DNA of 64,000 nucleotides, taken from the NCBI RefSeq assembly GCF_023684385.1, contig NZ_JAGSOJ010000002.1, forward strand, positions 1,325,269 through 1,389,268, given 5' to 3'. The notes beneath the pieces were generated by a model. That model made no database searches. It was not told the origin of the DNA and saw only the letters and a list, made by a program, of their open reading frames with translations. A program made the translations under genes and the position numbers. Positions 44,775-52,793 of this stretch are shown here, in pieces (positions within the stretch are counted from its first letter, which is position 1; each line of letters begins with the position of its first letter). The stretch comes from Oceanirhabdus seepicola. Lineage in GTDB: Bacteria > Bacillota > Clostridia > Clostridiales > Clostridiaceae.

Positions 44775-46949
44775 ATGAGTAAATCATTTTTGAAAAATTT
44801 ATTAAATAAAGATAACACGAAAAAAGGGGTAATTCTTTTAATGACATTTATTGCTACTTTCTTGGTGTTATTAACGTCACTTGGACCTCAAAAATATAAC
44901 TTAAGGGTAGGAAGTATATCGGATGTGAGTATTAAGGCTCCATTTGACGTTGTTGATGAAATAACTACAGAAGAGAAAAGAAAAAAAACAGCTGCTGAGG
45001 TGAAAGATTTTACTTCTTATAGAGACAATGTTAAAGAAGAAACAAGGCAAAGTGTTGATCAACTTTTTTTGAAGGTTATTGAGGTTAATAGAGATACAAA
45101 ACTAGATGAATTGGAAGTTCAGAAATTAGAACAGAATAAAGGTGTATTAGAAGAAGAGTTATTAAATAAAAAACTTCAAATTCTAAAAAGTATTTCACAG
45201 ATAAAATTATCTGATGAGGATTTTACATTGTTACTAAACCTTACTCCAAAGGGGACTAATGACCTTAGGTTGTTTATAATTGATGTGATGAATAATTTAT
45301 ATGATACAGCAAACATTAATGAGATTAAGGATGAACAGAGTGGTAAAACTATGATTAAACCTGATGATCTTGTGAATGCAGAGAGAAATATTGAATCATA
45401 TTTCAATAAATCAACTTTTCCTAAGGCTGTAAAAGAATTGGGAAAATCAATATCATATTTGTCAGTTAGAGCTAATCTCGTATATGATGCGGAAAAGACA
45501 GAACTTTTAAGGCAACAAGCTAGAGAAAATGTTGAACCAATTATTGTGAGAAAAGGGCAATTTATTATTGAAGATGGAGATGTTATTACAGAGGCTCAAA
45601 TAGCGATTTTAAAACAGCTAAATCTTCTGAGTGGTAGTGGTGGGAATGGAAGTCTTTCATACATTAGCATAGCTATTATGGTGATTATAATAATTGCTAC
45701 GCAGTGGATATATATTTACAGATTTGAGAAAGAAGTATTTTCAAAAAATAAACTTCTAATTTTAATAAGTTCAATAAATATTATATCTTTAGTTTTATGT
45801 AGAAGTATTGAATTGATTTCGCCCTTTATTATTCCTGTGGCGTTCGCGCCTATGTTGTTAGCGCTCTTGATAAAACATAATATAGCTATTACTATAAGTG
45901 TTATTAACAGTGCATTTATTATAACCGCAGCTGGATTGGATATTTCCATGAGTATATTGGTTGTAATTAATGCGGTGTTAGGAGCCACGTTGTTAAAAAA
46001 TATGGAACAGAGAAATGATATACTTTTTACTGCTTTTTTGATTGGTATAATAAATTCATTTCTCATTGGGAGTATGCAACTAATAAATCAAAATATTAAT
46101 CTTATAACAATCTTAACTAATTGTTTGTTTGTTTTTATAGGAGCACTTATTGCTGGTATTTTGAGCATTGGGTTTTTGCCATTCTTAGAGAGTATATTTG
46201 ATATTGTAACCAATGTTAAACTTTTAGAATTATCTAATCCCAATCATCCATTATTAAAGAAATTGTTGATGGAATCTCCAGGAACATATAATCATAGTGT
46301 ATTGGTGGGGAATTTAAGTGAAATGGCAGCGCAAGCAGTTGGGGCAAACTCAATTATAGCTAGAGTAGGGGCTTTTTATCATGATATTGGAAAAATCAAG
46401 AGACCTTATTTTTTCAAAGAGAATCAGAGAGGAGAAAATCCACATGATAATATTACACCTAACCTTAGTACATTAATAATTACATCTCATGTTAAGGATG
46501 GAGTTGATTTGGCCAAAGAGTATAAGCTCCCAATGGCTATCAAAGATATAATTGAACAACATCATGGTGTATCTTTGGTAAAGTATTTTTACATAACAAT
46601 GAAAAATACTAGTGAGAATCCAGAAGAGGTAAAAGAAGAAGATTTTAGATATCCTGGGCCAATTCCTAGTAGCAAAGAAGCTGGGATAGTTATGCTTGCT
46701 GATGGAGTTGAAGCAGCAGTAAGATCAATAAATAATCCAACAAAAGAAAAAATTGAAGAAATGGTTTCTAATATAATTAAAGGTAGACTTGATGATGGCC
46801 AATTAGATAATTGTGACCTTACACTAAAAGACTTAACGAAGATTAAGGAAGCTTTTCTTAAGGGGCTAGGTGGAATTTACCATCAAAGAATAGAATACCC
46901 CAAATTGGTTAATAATAAGACTAATGAAAAAGGAGAAAATTTAAAGTAA
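44775..46949 (+). CDS. pgpH: PgpH-type 7TMR-HD phosphodiesterase (c-di-AMP)
   Basis: 724 residues. After an N-terminal membrane anchor comes the extracellular 7TMR-HDED domain (about 50-285), then seven membrane helices (about 295-480), then a cytoplasmic HD domain with [18 protein letters not shown] near 511 and the [15 protein letters not shown] signature near 535. PgpH degrades cyclic di-AMP, linking it to osmotic and cell-wall control. AGGGTGGGAAAAG precedes the ATG. Its stop overlaps the ybeY start. Confidence 0.93.
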   Translation: MSKSFLKNLLNKDNTKKGVILLMTFIATFLVLLTSLGPQKYNLRVGSISDVSIKAPFDVVDEITTEEKRKKTAAEVKDFTSYRDNVKEETRQSVDQLFLKVIEVNRDTKLDELEVQKLEQNKGVLEEELLNKKLQILKSISQIKLSDEDFTLLLNLTPKGTNDLRLFIIDVMNNLYDTANINEIKDEQSGKTMIKPDDLVNAERNIESYFNKSTFPKAVKELGKSISYLSVRANLVYDAEKTELLRQQARENVEPIIVRKGQFIIEDGDVITEAQIAILKQLNLLSGSGGNGSLSYISIAIMVIIIIATQWIYIYRFEKEVFSKNKLLILISSINIISLVLCRSIELISPFIIPVAFAPMLLALLIKHNIAITISVINSAFIITAAGLDISMSILVVINAVLGATLLKNMEQRNDILFTAFLIGIINSFLIGSMQLINQNINLITILTNCLFVFIGALIAGILSIGFLPFLESIFDIVTNVKLLELSNPNHPLLKKLLMESPGTYNHSVLVGNLSEMAAQAVGANSIIARVGAFYHDIGKIKRPYFFKENQRGENPHDNITPNLSTLIITSHVKDGVDLAKEYKLPMAIKDIIEQHHGVSLVKYFYITMKNTSENPEEVKEEDFRYPGPIPSSKEAGIVMLADGVEAAVRSINNPTKEKIEEMVSNIIKGRLDDGQLDNCDLTLKDLTKIKEAFLKGLGGIYHQRIEYPKLVNNKTNEKGENLK

Positions 46950-47452
46950 TGATATACATAGAGAATAATTACGAGAAATTTAAAATGCAAGATGAAATAC
47001 TTAATACCATTGAAAGTGCTATTGAATTTGCACTTAGGGAAGAAGAAGTTGACTTTGAGTACGAAGTAAGTGTTACTTTAGTTCACAATGAAGAGATAAG
47101 AAACATAAATAAAGATAATAGAGGAATTGATAAAGCCACGGATGTTTTATCATTCCCGTGCATAGAGTATGAAGAGGGGAAAGTTTTTAAAGAATTATAT
47201 GATATTAATTCATTTGATGCTAGTTATTTTGATGGAGATGCACTTGTTTTAGGTGATATTGTATTATCTCTTGATAAATGCAAGGAGCAGAGTGAAGAAT
47301 ATGAACATTCTTTTAAGAGGGAAAGTGCATATTTGGTAATACATTCAGTTTTGCATCTATTGGGTTATGATCATATGAATGAAGATGACAAGAAAAAGAT
47401 GAGAAAAAGAGAAGAAGAGCTGCTAGAAGCGCTAAACATTCCTAGAGAATAA
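46949..47452 (+). CDS. ybeY: Endoribonuclease YbeY
   Basis: 167 residues. YbeY is a zinc endoribonuclease for 16S rRNA 3' end maturation and ribosome quality control. The zinc motif is [11 protein letters not shown] near 132-142, with the conserved [12 protein letters not shown] near 60-71. Length is typical. Start shares one base with the pgpH stop. The terminator overlaps its stop codon. Confidence 0.95.
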   Translation: MIYIENNYEKFKMQDEILNTIESAIEFALREEEVDFEYEVSVTLVHNEEIRNINKDNRGIDKATDVLSFPCIEYEEGKVFKELYDINSFDASYFDGDALVLGDIVLSLDKCKEQSEEYEHSFKRESAYLVIHSVLHLLGYDHMNEDDKKKMRKREEELLEALNIPRE

Positions 47453-47485
47453 CCCCAGAATGAACCACAGGTTTCTGGGGTTTCA
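47451..47485 (+). terminator. Terminator of the yqfC-ybeY operon
   Basis: AACCCCAGAA (47451-47460) with TTCTGGGGTT (47473-47482), then TTCATTCTT. The stem begins inside the ybeY stop codon. Confidence 0.8.
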
Positions 47486-47509
47486 TTCTTTAGGAAGTTA
47501 AAAACATAG

Positions 47510-47750
47510 TTGAGAGTTGAAAGTGGAGAGTGGAGAACGATGGACATTTCTCTTCGAGAAATTTTAATTGTATTGTTCCTCGGATAATGGATTTAATTGG
47601 TTTCATTTAGGATGAAACATTGTAACTGAAATACAATATTTTATCGTAGATAAAATGAGTGAAAATCTCTTGTCCTAAAGAACAATAAAATGTAGTTTTT
47701 GAGAAGCAAAAACATCCTACGTTCTCAACTCTCAACTCTCCATTCTCAAC
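47510..47750. repeat. Dispersed palindromic repeat, family 1, full copy D
   Basis: 241 bases. Ends are inverted: TTGAGAGTTGAAAGTGGAGA at the left, and GTTGAGAATGGAGAGTTGAG inward from the right. Inside: hairpin TTTCTC/GAGAAA, TATTGTTCCTCGGATAATGG, a large palindrome containing GATAAAATGAGTGAAAATCT, then TTGTCCTAAAGAACAATAAA and a hairpin TTTTTGAGAAGCAAAAA. Same order of parts as copies A and E+F. Confidence 0.75.
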
Positions 47751-47836
47751 TTCTTTAAATGGTTCTTCATTAGCAACGTTTATTTAAGGAATTGTATACT
47801 TTTTTATCTTAATAGATATGTTATAAGGGGGTAATT

Positions 47837-48541
47837 ATGAAGAGTAGGAATCTTTTGGAGAGCTTTAACTATGCAATAAAGGGGATAAGGTGGGCTTTCC
47901 TGAATGAAAGAAATTTTAAAGTGCATACTGTTGTATCAATCTTAGTAATTATTCTGGGGATTGTATTTCAAATAACTAAGGTTGAATTTTTAATAACACT
48001 TCTTTGTATAGGTATGGTATTAGGTGGGGAATTAATTAATACTGCAATTGAAAAGTTATGTGATGGTATATCTGGAGAGTTTAAAGTGTACATAAAAGCT
48101 GCAAAAGATATTGCTGCAGGAGGGGTATTAGTCACTGCTTTTATTTCTGCGATAATTGGGATTCTGATATTTGGAAATGCTATTCTTGAATATGATAGAC
48201 TTTCATTGGAAAAACTTGTTGGAAATCAATTATATATTCTCACATTAATAATAGTTTCTTTGGGTATCATTATAATAATATTAAAGGTTTGTATAGGTAG
48301 AGGAACACCTATGCAAGGAGGGATGCCAAGTGGACATAGTACAATAGCTTTTGGAATTGCAACTATAATAAGTCTATATAGTGGTGTAGTTGCAGTTATT
48401 GTCCTAAGTTATATATTAGCAATTATCGTTGCAGAATGTAGAGTGGAAAGTGGTATTCATAGTGTGATAGAGGTCGCTGTAGGCGGCGTTTTGGGCATTC
48501 TTATTACAATTGTTATGTTGGGTGTTCTAACTCTAGTTTAG
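47837..48541 (+). CDS. Fusion of diacylglycerol/undecaprenol kinase (DgkA) and PAP2 phosphatase
   Basis: 234 residues. The first 115 residues form DgkA: SFNYAIKGIRWAFLNERNFK and GELINTAIEKLCDGI carry the kinase signature, with three membrane helices. The rest is a PAP2 phosphatase: KVCIGRGTPMQGGMPSGHST near 156-175 holds the PSGHS motif, and CRVESGIHSVIEV near 201 holds the second catalytic histidine. In the third motif the usual aspartate after the histidine is glutamate. DgkA phosphorylates undecaprenol; PAP2 removes such phosphates. Followed by a 7 x 22 base repeat array before cdd. Confidence 0.9.
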   Translation: MKSRNLLESFNYAIKGIRWAFLNERNFKVHTVVSILVIILGIVFQITKVEFLITLLCIGMVLGGELINTAIEKLCDGISGEFKVYIKAAKDIAAGGVLVTAFISAIIGILIFGNAILEYDRLSLEKLVGNQLYILTLIIVSLGIIIIILKVCIGRGTPMQGGMPSGHSTIAFGIATIISLYSGVVAVIVLSYILAIIVAECRVESGIHSVIEVAVGGVLGILITIVMLGVLTLV

Positions 48542-48561
48542 AAAATAGTTAAAAAGATATA

Positions 48562-48714
48562 CACCTTATAATAGGAATAGCCTCACATTAGTATAGGAAT
48601 CGCTTCACATTATAATAGGAATAGCTCACCTTAGTATAGGAAACGCCGCACCTAAGTATAGGAATAGGCGCGTCTTATTATAGAAATTGACACACCTTAG
48701 TATAAAAAATGGTT
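48562..48714. repeat. Seven direct repeats of 22 bases upstream of cdd
   Basis: Units begin at 48562, 48584, 48606, 48627, 48649, 48671 and 48693, so the spacing is 22 bases except once (21). The consensus is close to CACCTTAGTATAGGAATAGC. Units 1 and 3 read TTATAATAGGAATAG; units 2, 4 and 5 read TTAGTATAGGAA or TAAGTATAGGAA; 6 and 7 are more degenerate. The array ends where the -35 box of cdd begins. Two helical turns per unit would place bound proteins on one face of the DNA. Confidence 0.85.
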
Positions 48715-48740
48715 GAAAAGATAATCATTAATGATATAAT
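48713..48740 (+). promoter_or_regulatory. Promoter of the cdd-era operon
   Basis: TTGAAA (48713-48718), 16-base spacer, TATAAT (48735-48740) with TGA before it (extended -10). A second TATAAT is at 48751-48756. Confidence 0.65.
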
Positions 48741-48783
48741 GATAACACACTATAATAGAAAGTAGATATTTAGGAGGAATAAT

Positions 48784-49194
48784 ATGGATTACAAGAACCT
48801 AGTATTGGAAGCTATAAGAGCAAAAGAAGGAGCTTATGCGCCTTATTCCAATTTTAAAGTAGGGGCTGCAGTTCTTACTGAAGATGATAAAGTATTTTGC
48901 GGATGTAACATTGAAAACGCATCTTTTGGAGCTACTAACTGTGCTGAGAGAACTGCTATTTTTAAAGCAGTAAGTGAGGGACATACAAAGATTAAAGCCA
49001 TAGCTCTTATTGGAAGTGATAAAGAATATACATATCCATGTGGGATTTGTAGACAGGTTATGAGTGAATTTGGAAGTAAAGATCTTACAGTTATTATTGT
49101 AAAGAATGAAGAAGAATATATTGTTAAAACATTAGAAGAGATACTACCTGGAACGTTTACAAAGGAAGATCTTGATAAAAATAAGGAAATTTAG
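48784..49194 (+). CDS. cdd: Cytidine deaminase
   Basis: 136 residues. Converts cytidine and deoxycytidine to uridine forms for pyrimidine salvage. The zinc site is NCAERTAIF near 56-64 and [12 protein letters not shown] near 89-100, with the conserved [18 protein letters not shown] near 19. TTAGGAGGAATAAT precedes the ATG. It starts the cdd-era-recO cluster, 8 bases before era. Confidence 0.96.
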   Translation: MDYKNLVLEAIRAKEGAYAPYSNFKVGAAVLTEDDKVFCGCNIENASFGATNCAERTAIFKAVSEGHTKIKAIALIGSDKEYTYPCGICRQVMSEFGSKDLTVIIVKNEEEYIVKTLEEILPGTFTKEDLDKNKEI

Positions 49195-49202
49195 GAGGAT
49201 AC

Positions 49203-50093
49203 ATGTTTAAATCTGGATTCGTAAGTATAATTGGAAGACCAAATGTGGGGAAGTCTACATTGACTAATCGTATAATTGGGGAAAAATTAAGTATTGTTTC
49301 TAATAAACCACAGACTACTAGAAATAATATTATGTCAATATATAATAAAGGTGACGAAGCGCAGTTAGTATTTGTTGACACGCCTGGACTTCACAAGCCA
49401 AAAAACAAACTTGGTGCTGAAATGGTTAAAATGGCAAGTGAGTCAGTTGGAGAAGTTGATTTATTAGTTTTTATAACAGAGCCACAAAGCAAAGTTGGTA
49501 AAGGTGATCAGTTTATTCTTGATAATATAAAAGATAAGAATGTACCTGTATTTTTACTTATAAATAAGACTGATAAATCTACTCCAGAAGAAATTGCTGA
49601 AACGATAACTGCCTATTCAGAGGCTTTTACGTTTAAAGAGATTGTGCCAATTTCAGCTATCAATGGCAATAATGTTGATACATTGTTGAATTTAATGATT
49701 AAATATATGCCAGAGGGTCCTAGATATTATCCAGAAGATATGATAACTGATAGACAAGAACGTTTTATTGTTATGGAAATAATCAGAGAAAAAGCACTTA
49801 GACTTTTAGAGCAAGAAGTGCCACATGGTATAGCTGTTGAAATTCTTTCTATGAAGACAAATGAAAAAGGAACATATAAGATTGAAGCTAATATGTTATG
49901 TGAAAAGAGCAGCCATAAAGGGATTATCATCGGTAAGAATGGTGCAATGCTTAAGCGAATATCTACATATGCAAGACAAGATATTGAAAAGTTTCTTGAT
50001 ACTAAAGTTTATCTTAGAATATGGGTTAAAGTTAAAGAGGAATGGAGAGATAGTCCATTCTTACTTAAGGAATTAGGATACAAAGATAGGTAA
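49203..50093 (+). CDS. era: GTPase Era
   Basis: 296 residues. Era binds the 3' end of 16S rRNA and supports 30S assembly. GRPNVGKST (G1) near 12-20, [10 protein letters not shown] (G3) near 59, NKTD (G4) near 121, and a C-terminal KH domain ([20 protein letters not shown] near 239). TTAGGAGGATAC gives the ribosome binding site. Together with ybeY and recO this is the standard Firmicute order. Confidence 0.97.
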   Translation: MFKSGFVSIIGRPNVGKSTLTNRIIGEKLSIVSNKPQTTRNNIMSIYNKGDEAQLVFVDTPGLHKPKNKLGAEMVKMASESVGEVDLLVFITEPQSKVGKGDQFILDNIKDKNVPVFLLINKTDKSTPEEIAETITAYSEAFTFKEIVPISAINGNNVDTLLNLMIKYMPEGPRYYPEDMITDRQERFIVMEIIREKALRLLEQEVPHGIAVEILSMKTNEKGTYKIEANMLCEKSSHKGIIIGKNGAMLKRISTYARQDIEKFLDTKVYLRIWVKVKEEWRDSPFLLKELGYKDR

Positions 50094-50190
50094 AATTAAA
50101 TGAGTGTGGTAAAATTTACAGTAAATTCACAGAAAATTTGAGAATTTTATTTAATTAAGGTTTATAATATATTCAACAGGGGATGATTTT

Positions 50191-50922
50191 CTGAGCATAA
50201 TTAACAGTAGAGGGATAGTTTTAAACTCATTTGATATAAAAGAGAATGATAAAATTGTTTGGATGTATACAGAAAAGCTTGGTAAGATTAGCGTTATCGC
50301 TCGTGGTGCTAGAAAAAAAAATAGTAAGATCACTAGCCTAATTCAGGGATTGTGTTTTGCAAACTACAGTATATATAAAGGGAAAAGCGCATATTTTTTA
50401 AATGAAGGAATAATAATTGATTCTTTTCAGGATTTATTAAGGGATTTTGAAACAATAGCATATTCTTCATATATTTGCGAACTTATAAACTTATCAATCC
50501 CAGAGAATGAAAAGAATTTTAAGGTTTTTGAGAATGCTATTAAAGCTCTTTATTTGATTAAAAATTCTGTTGGAGATATTGAGTTGTTGATAAGAAGTTT
50601 TGAGGTAAAGTTAATTAGCTCTATGGGGTATCATGTTAATATTGAGAAATGTAGTGAATGTGGTTCTAGCTTTAATAATAAAATTTATTTTAACAATAGA
50701 AATTTTAGCTTTGTATGTAAAGAGTGTAATAATTCCTTTAAAGAAGTATCATTAATTTGTTATACAACTCTTAGAGCTTTAGTCAACTTTCCTATAGAAA
50801 AAATCTATAGAATAAATGCATTACCCGAAGCTAAAAAAGAAATTGGTTTCATAACAAATGTATATTTAAATGAAATCTGTTGTAGAAGGCCTAAGAGTTT
50901 AGATATGCTAAATTTTTTATAA
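50191..50922 (+). CDS. recO: DNA repair protein RecO, probable CTG start
   Basis: 243 residues when started at CTG 50191; the first ATG is 24 codons later (50263). The extra part reads SIINSRGIVLNSFDIKENDK, the normal start of RecO (family: xxxTRGIVLxxxxYxExDKI), and AGGGGATGAT lies 4-7 bases before the CTG, so the true start must be near it. RecO loads RecA with RecR and anneals single strands. An OB fold (1-80) is followed by a helical part and a zinc finger, CSECGSSF near 155 with VCKEC near 178. DUF4342 gene follows 13 bases later. Confidence 0.9.
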   Translation: MSIINSRGIVLNSFDIKENDKIVWMYTEKLGKISVIARGARKKNSKITSLIQGLCFANYSIYKGKSAYFLNEGIIIDSFQDLLRDFETIAYSSYICELINLSIPENEKNFKVFENAIKALYLIKNSVGDIELLIRSFEVKLISSMGYHVNIEKCSECGSSFNNKIYFNNRNFSFVCKECNNSFKEVSLICYTTLRALVNFPIEKIYRINALPEAKKEIGFITNVYLNEICCRRPKSLDMLNFL

Positions 50923-50935
50923 AGGAGTGAATTAA

Positions 50936-51553
50936 ATGGCAGAAATTACTCTAGAGAAAATTGATTTAATTAGAGAAAGAACGGGTATATCTTACGCTGA
51001 AAGTAGAGATATTTTAATTCTTTGTGACGGTGATGTGGTAGAATCACTAATATACATTGAGAATCGTTCAAAAAAAGAAAAGAAAAATGTTATATCGGAA
51101 TTTACTGCTACAGCGGAAGAGTTTAAAGACTGGATAAAAGAGACTATCAGAAAAGGTAATGTTACTAGAATAAAGATAAAAAAAGATGATAGAACTCTTG
51201 TAGACCTTCCAGTTAATGCTGGTTTAGCAGTAGGAATGTTTACATTGATCTCTCCATTATTAGCTGCAGCTGGTATATTTACTGCAATAATTTCATCGGT
51301 TACTATTGAAATAACAAAGAATGATGGTAGCGTTGAAGTTGTTAACACTATTATTAAAAATGTTACTGATGATATTGCAAATAAAGTGAATGAGACTGCA
51401 GAAGAAATGAAAGAAAAATTTATGAAAAATAAATGTGAGTGTCATTGTGAAGAAATGAAAGATGAAGAAGTTAATGATGAAGAAATTGAAATTAGCTTAC
51501 CAGAAGAAGTAACAGAGAGTGAAGAAAAAGATTCCATTAATGAGGAAAAATAA
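50936..51553 (+). CDS. DUF4342 family protein with UBA-like N-terminus
   Basis: 205 residues. An N-terminal UBA/TS-N-like helical bundle (ITLEKIDLIRERTGISYAES, ending in SLIYIEN) is followed by the DUF4342 core GNVTRIKIKKDDRTLVDLPV, a hydrophobic segment (about 93-118) and an acidic, cysteine-containing tail (CECHCEEMKDEE). The role is unknown; TS-N-like bundles contact EF-Tu or chains at the ribosome. AAAGGAGTGAATTAA precedes the ATG. Between recO and ccpN, ended by a strong terminator. Confidence 0.8.
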   Translation: MAEITLEKIDLIRERTGISYAESRDILILCDGDVVESLIYIENRSKKEKKNVISEFTATAEEFKDWIKETIRKGNVTRIKIKKDDRTLVDLPVNAGLAVGMFTLISPLLAAAGIFTAIISSVTIEITKNDGSVEVVNTIIKNVTDDIANKVNETAEEMKEKFMKNKCECHCEEMKDEEVNDEEIEISLPEEVTESEEKDSINEEK

Positions 51554-51575
51554 GAAAAATTAACATTAATAACAT

Positions 51576-51605
51576 AAAAGAGCAGCTTAGCTGCTCTTTT
51601 TTTTA
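51576..51605 (+). terminator. Terminator of the cdd-era-recO-DUF4342 cluster
   Basis: AAAAGAGCAGC (51576-51586) with GCTGCTCTTTT (51590-51600), loop TTA, then Ts. Confidence 0.93.
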
Positions 51606-51773
51606 TTAATGTGTGATTATACGGGGATATAATAGCACTATTATAGAAAATAATGCAATATATTATGTAAAAACCTTTAAAAAGAGTGAAAAAACTATGT
51701 TAACCATGATATAATATATTATAAATATTAAAATCATATGAATTTTTGATTAATGATGAAGAGGGTGAAGAAA

Positions 51774-52400
51774 ATGAGGTTAACATCTAGGCAAGAGCAA
51801 ATTATAGAACTGGTAAAAGAAAATCAACCCATAACAAGTGAGCAGATCGCATCAAAACTTAAAGTTACAAGAGCTACACTTAGACCTGATTTAGCAATAT
51901 TGACAATGAGTGGAATCTTAGACGCCAAACCTAAGGTTGGATACATCTATGCGAATAAACCCTCTTATTCTATGTTGTATGACTATTTAAACGAAACTAA
52001 GGTTGAAAAGGTTATGACAAAGGCTATTTTACTTAATGAGGATGAGTGGGTATATGATGGCATTGTTACACTTTTCTTAAATGATACTGGAACACTTTAT
52101 GTTGAAAATGATGGTAAACTCGTAGGAGCAGTTTCAAGAAAAGATTTTTTAAAAACTGCCATGGGTGGTTCTGATCTACATAAGATTCCATTAGGGATTA
52201 TTATGACAAGAATGCCTAATATTGTATATACAACCAAAGAACAGAGTGTTTATGAAGCTGCCAAAAAAATAATTGAACATGAAATTGATAGTTTGCCTGT
52301 AATTGATAATTCATCTGATAGTGATGGATTTCGGGTTATAGGGAAAATATCGAAAACTAATATTACAAAGATATTAATTGATTTATGTGAAAAAAAATAA
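51774..52400 (+). CDS. ccpN: CcpN-like regulator (HTH plus CBS pair)
   Basis: 208 residues from MRLTSRQEQIIELVKENQPI; AGAGGGTG lies 7 bases upstream, which decides it over an ATG 7 codons earlier. The winged helix with LKVTRATLRPDLAILTMSGI is diagnostic of CcpN, a repressor of gluconeogenic genes that senses nucleotides. Two CBS domains (about 70-205) bind the adenine nucleotides. It lies upstream of ppdK, which it probably controls together with other gluconeogenesis genes. The YqfL kinase usually linked to CcpN is not in this window. Confidence 0.9.
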   Translation: MRLTSRQEQIIELVKENQPITSEQIASKLKVTRATLRPDLAILTMSGILDAKPKVGYIYANKPSYSMLYDYLNETKVEKVMTKAILLNEDEWVYDGIVTLFLNDTGTLYVENDGKLVGAVSRKDFLKTAMGGSDLHKIPLGIIMTRMPNIVYTTKEQSVYEAAKKIIEHEIDSLPVIDNSSDSDGFRVIGKISKTNITKILIDLCEKK

Positions 52401-52404
52401 TGAG

Positions 52405-52465
52405 AGAGTTTTAATGATAGGTGTCTAAAAACAAGATAGCCTATCGTTTTAACTCTTTTTTTATT
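52405..52465 (+). terminator. Terminator of ccpN
   Basis: GAGTT...GATAGG pairs with CCTATC...AACTC (52441-52457 on the right arm), interrupted by an internal loop, followed by seven Ts. Confidence 0.7.
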
Positions 52466-52549
52466 TTTTAGGAAATCAAAAAGAATTATAAGAAATCAAC
52501 ATTGTAACGCCAATTTTTTTATGTATTTGAGAAAAAATATGGAATATCA

Positions 52550-52578
52550 TTGAATTTATTATAAAATTTTGTTAAAAT
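52550..52578 (+). promoter_or_regulatory. Possible promoter of ppdK
   Basis: TTGAAT (52550-52555), 17-base spacer, TAAAAT (52573-52578). About 215 bases of leader would precede the gene, leaving room for regulation. No known riboswitch was recognised in the gap. Confidence 0.5.
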
Positions 52579-52793
52579 GGTATCAGCTCAAGAATAATTA
52601 AAAGCACAAAAGAATAGTTTGAATTTACAGAAAAATTAGAAGTATATATCAATTTAAAATATTCAATTAAAAAGAATTGAATAGAGTTTCCCAAAGTTTA
52701 CGCTCTACTCAATTTATATTTATACATAAAACTGCTGATAATTATTTAACATATATTTAGACAAAAAGAGCATAACAAGAAGGAGTGGAAAGA

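Noticed and set aside
48562..48714. 22 bp repeats as a CRISPR array
   Set aside because: Units follow one another without unique spacers and vary in sequence; no cas genes are present.
52579..52793. Possible riboswitch or T-box in the long ppdK leader
   Set aside because: No conserved T-box sequence, aptamer pattern or terminator hairpin could be recognised.
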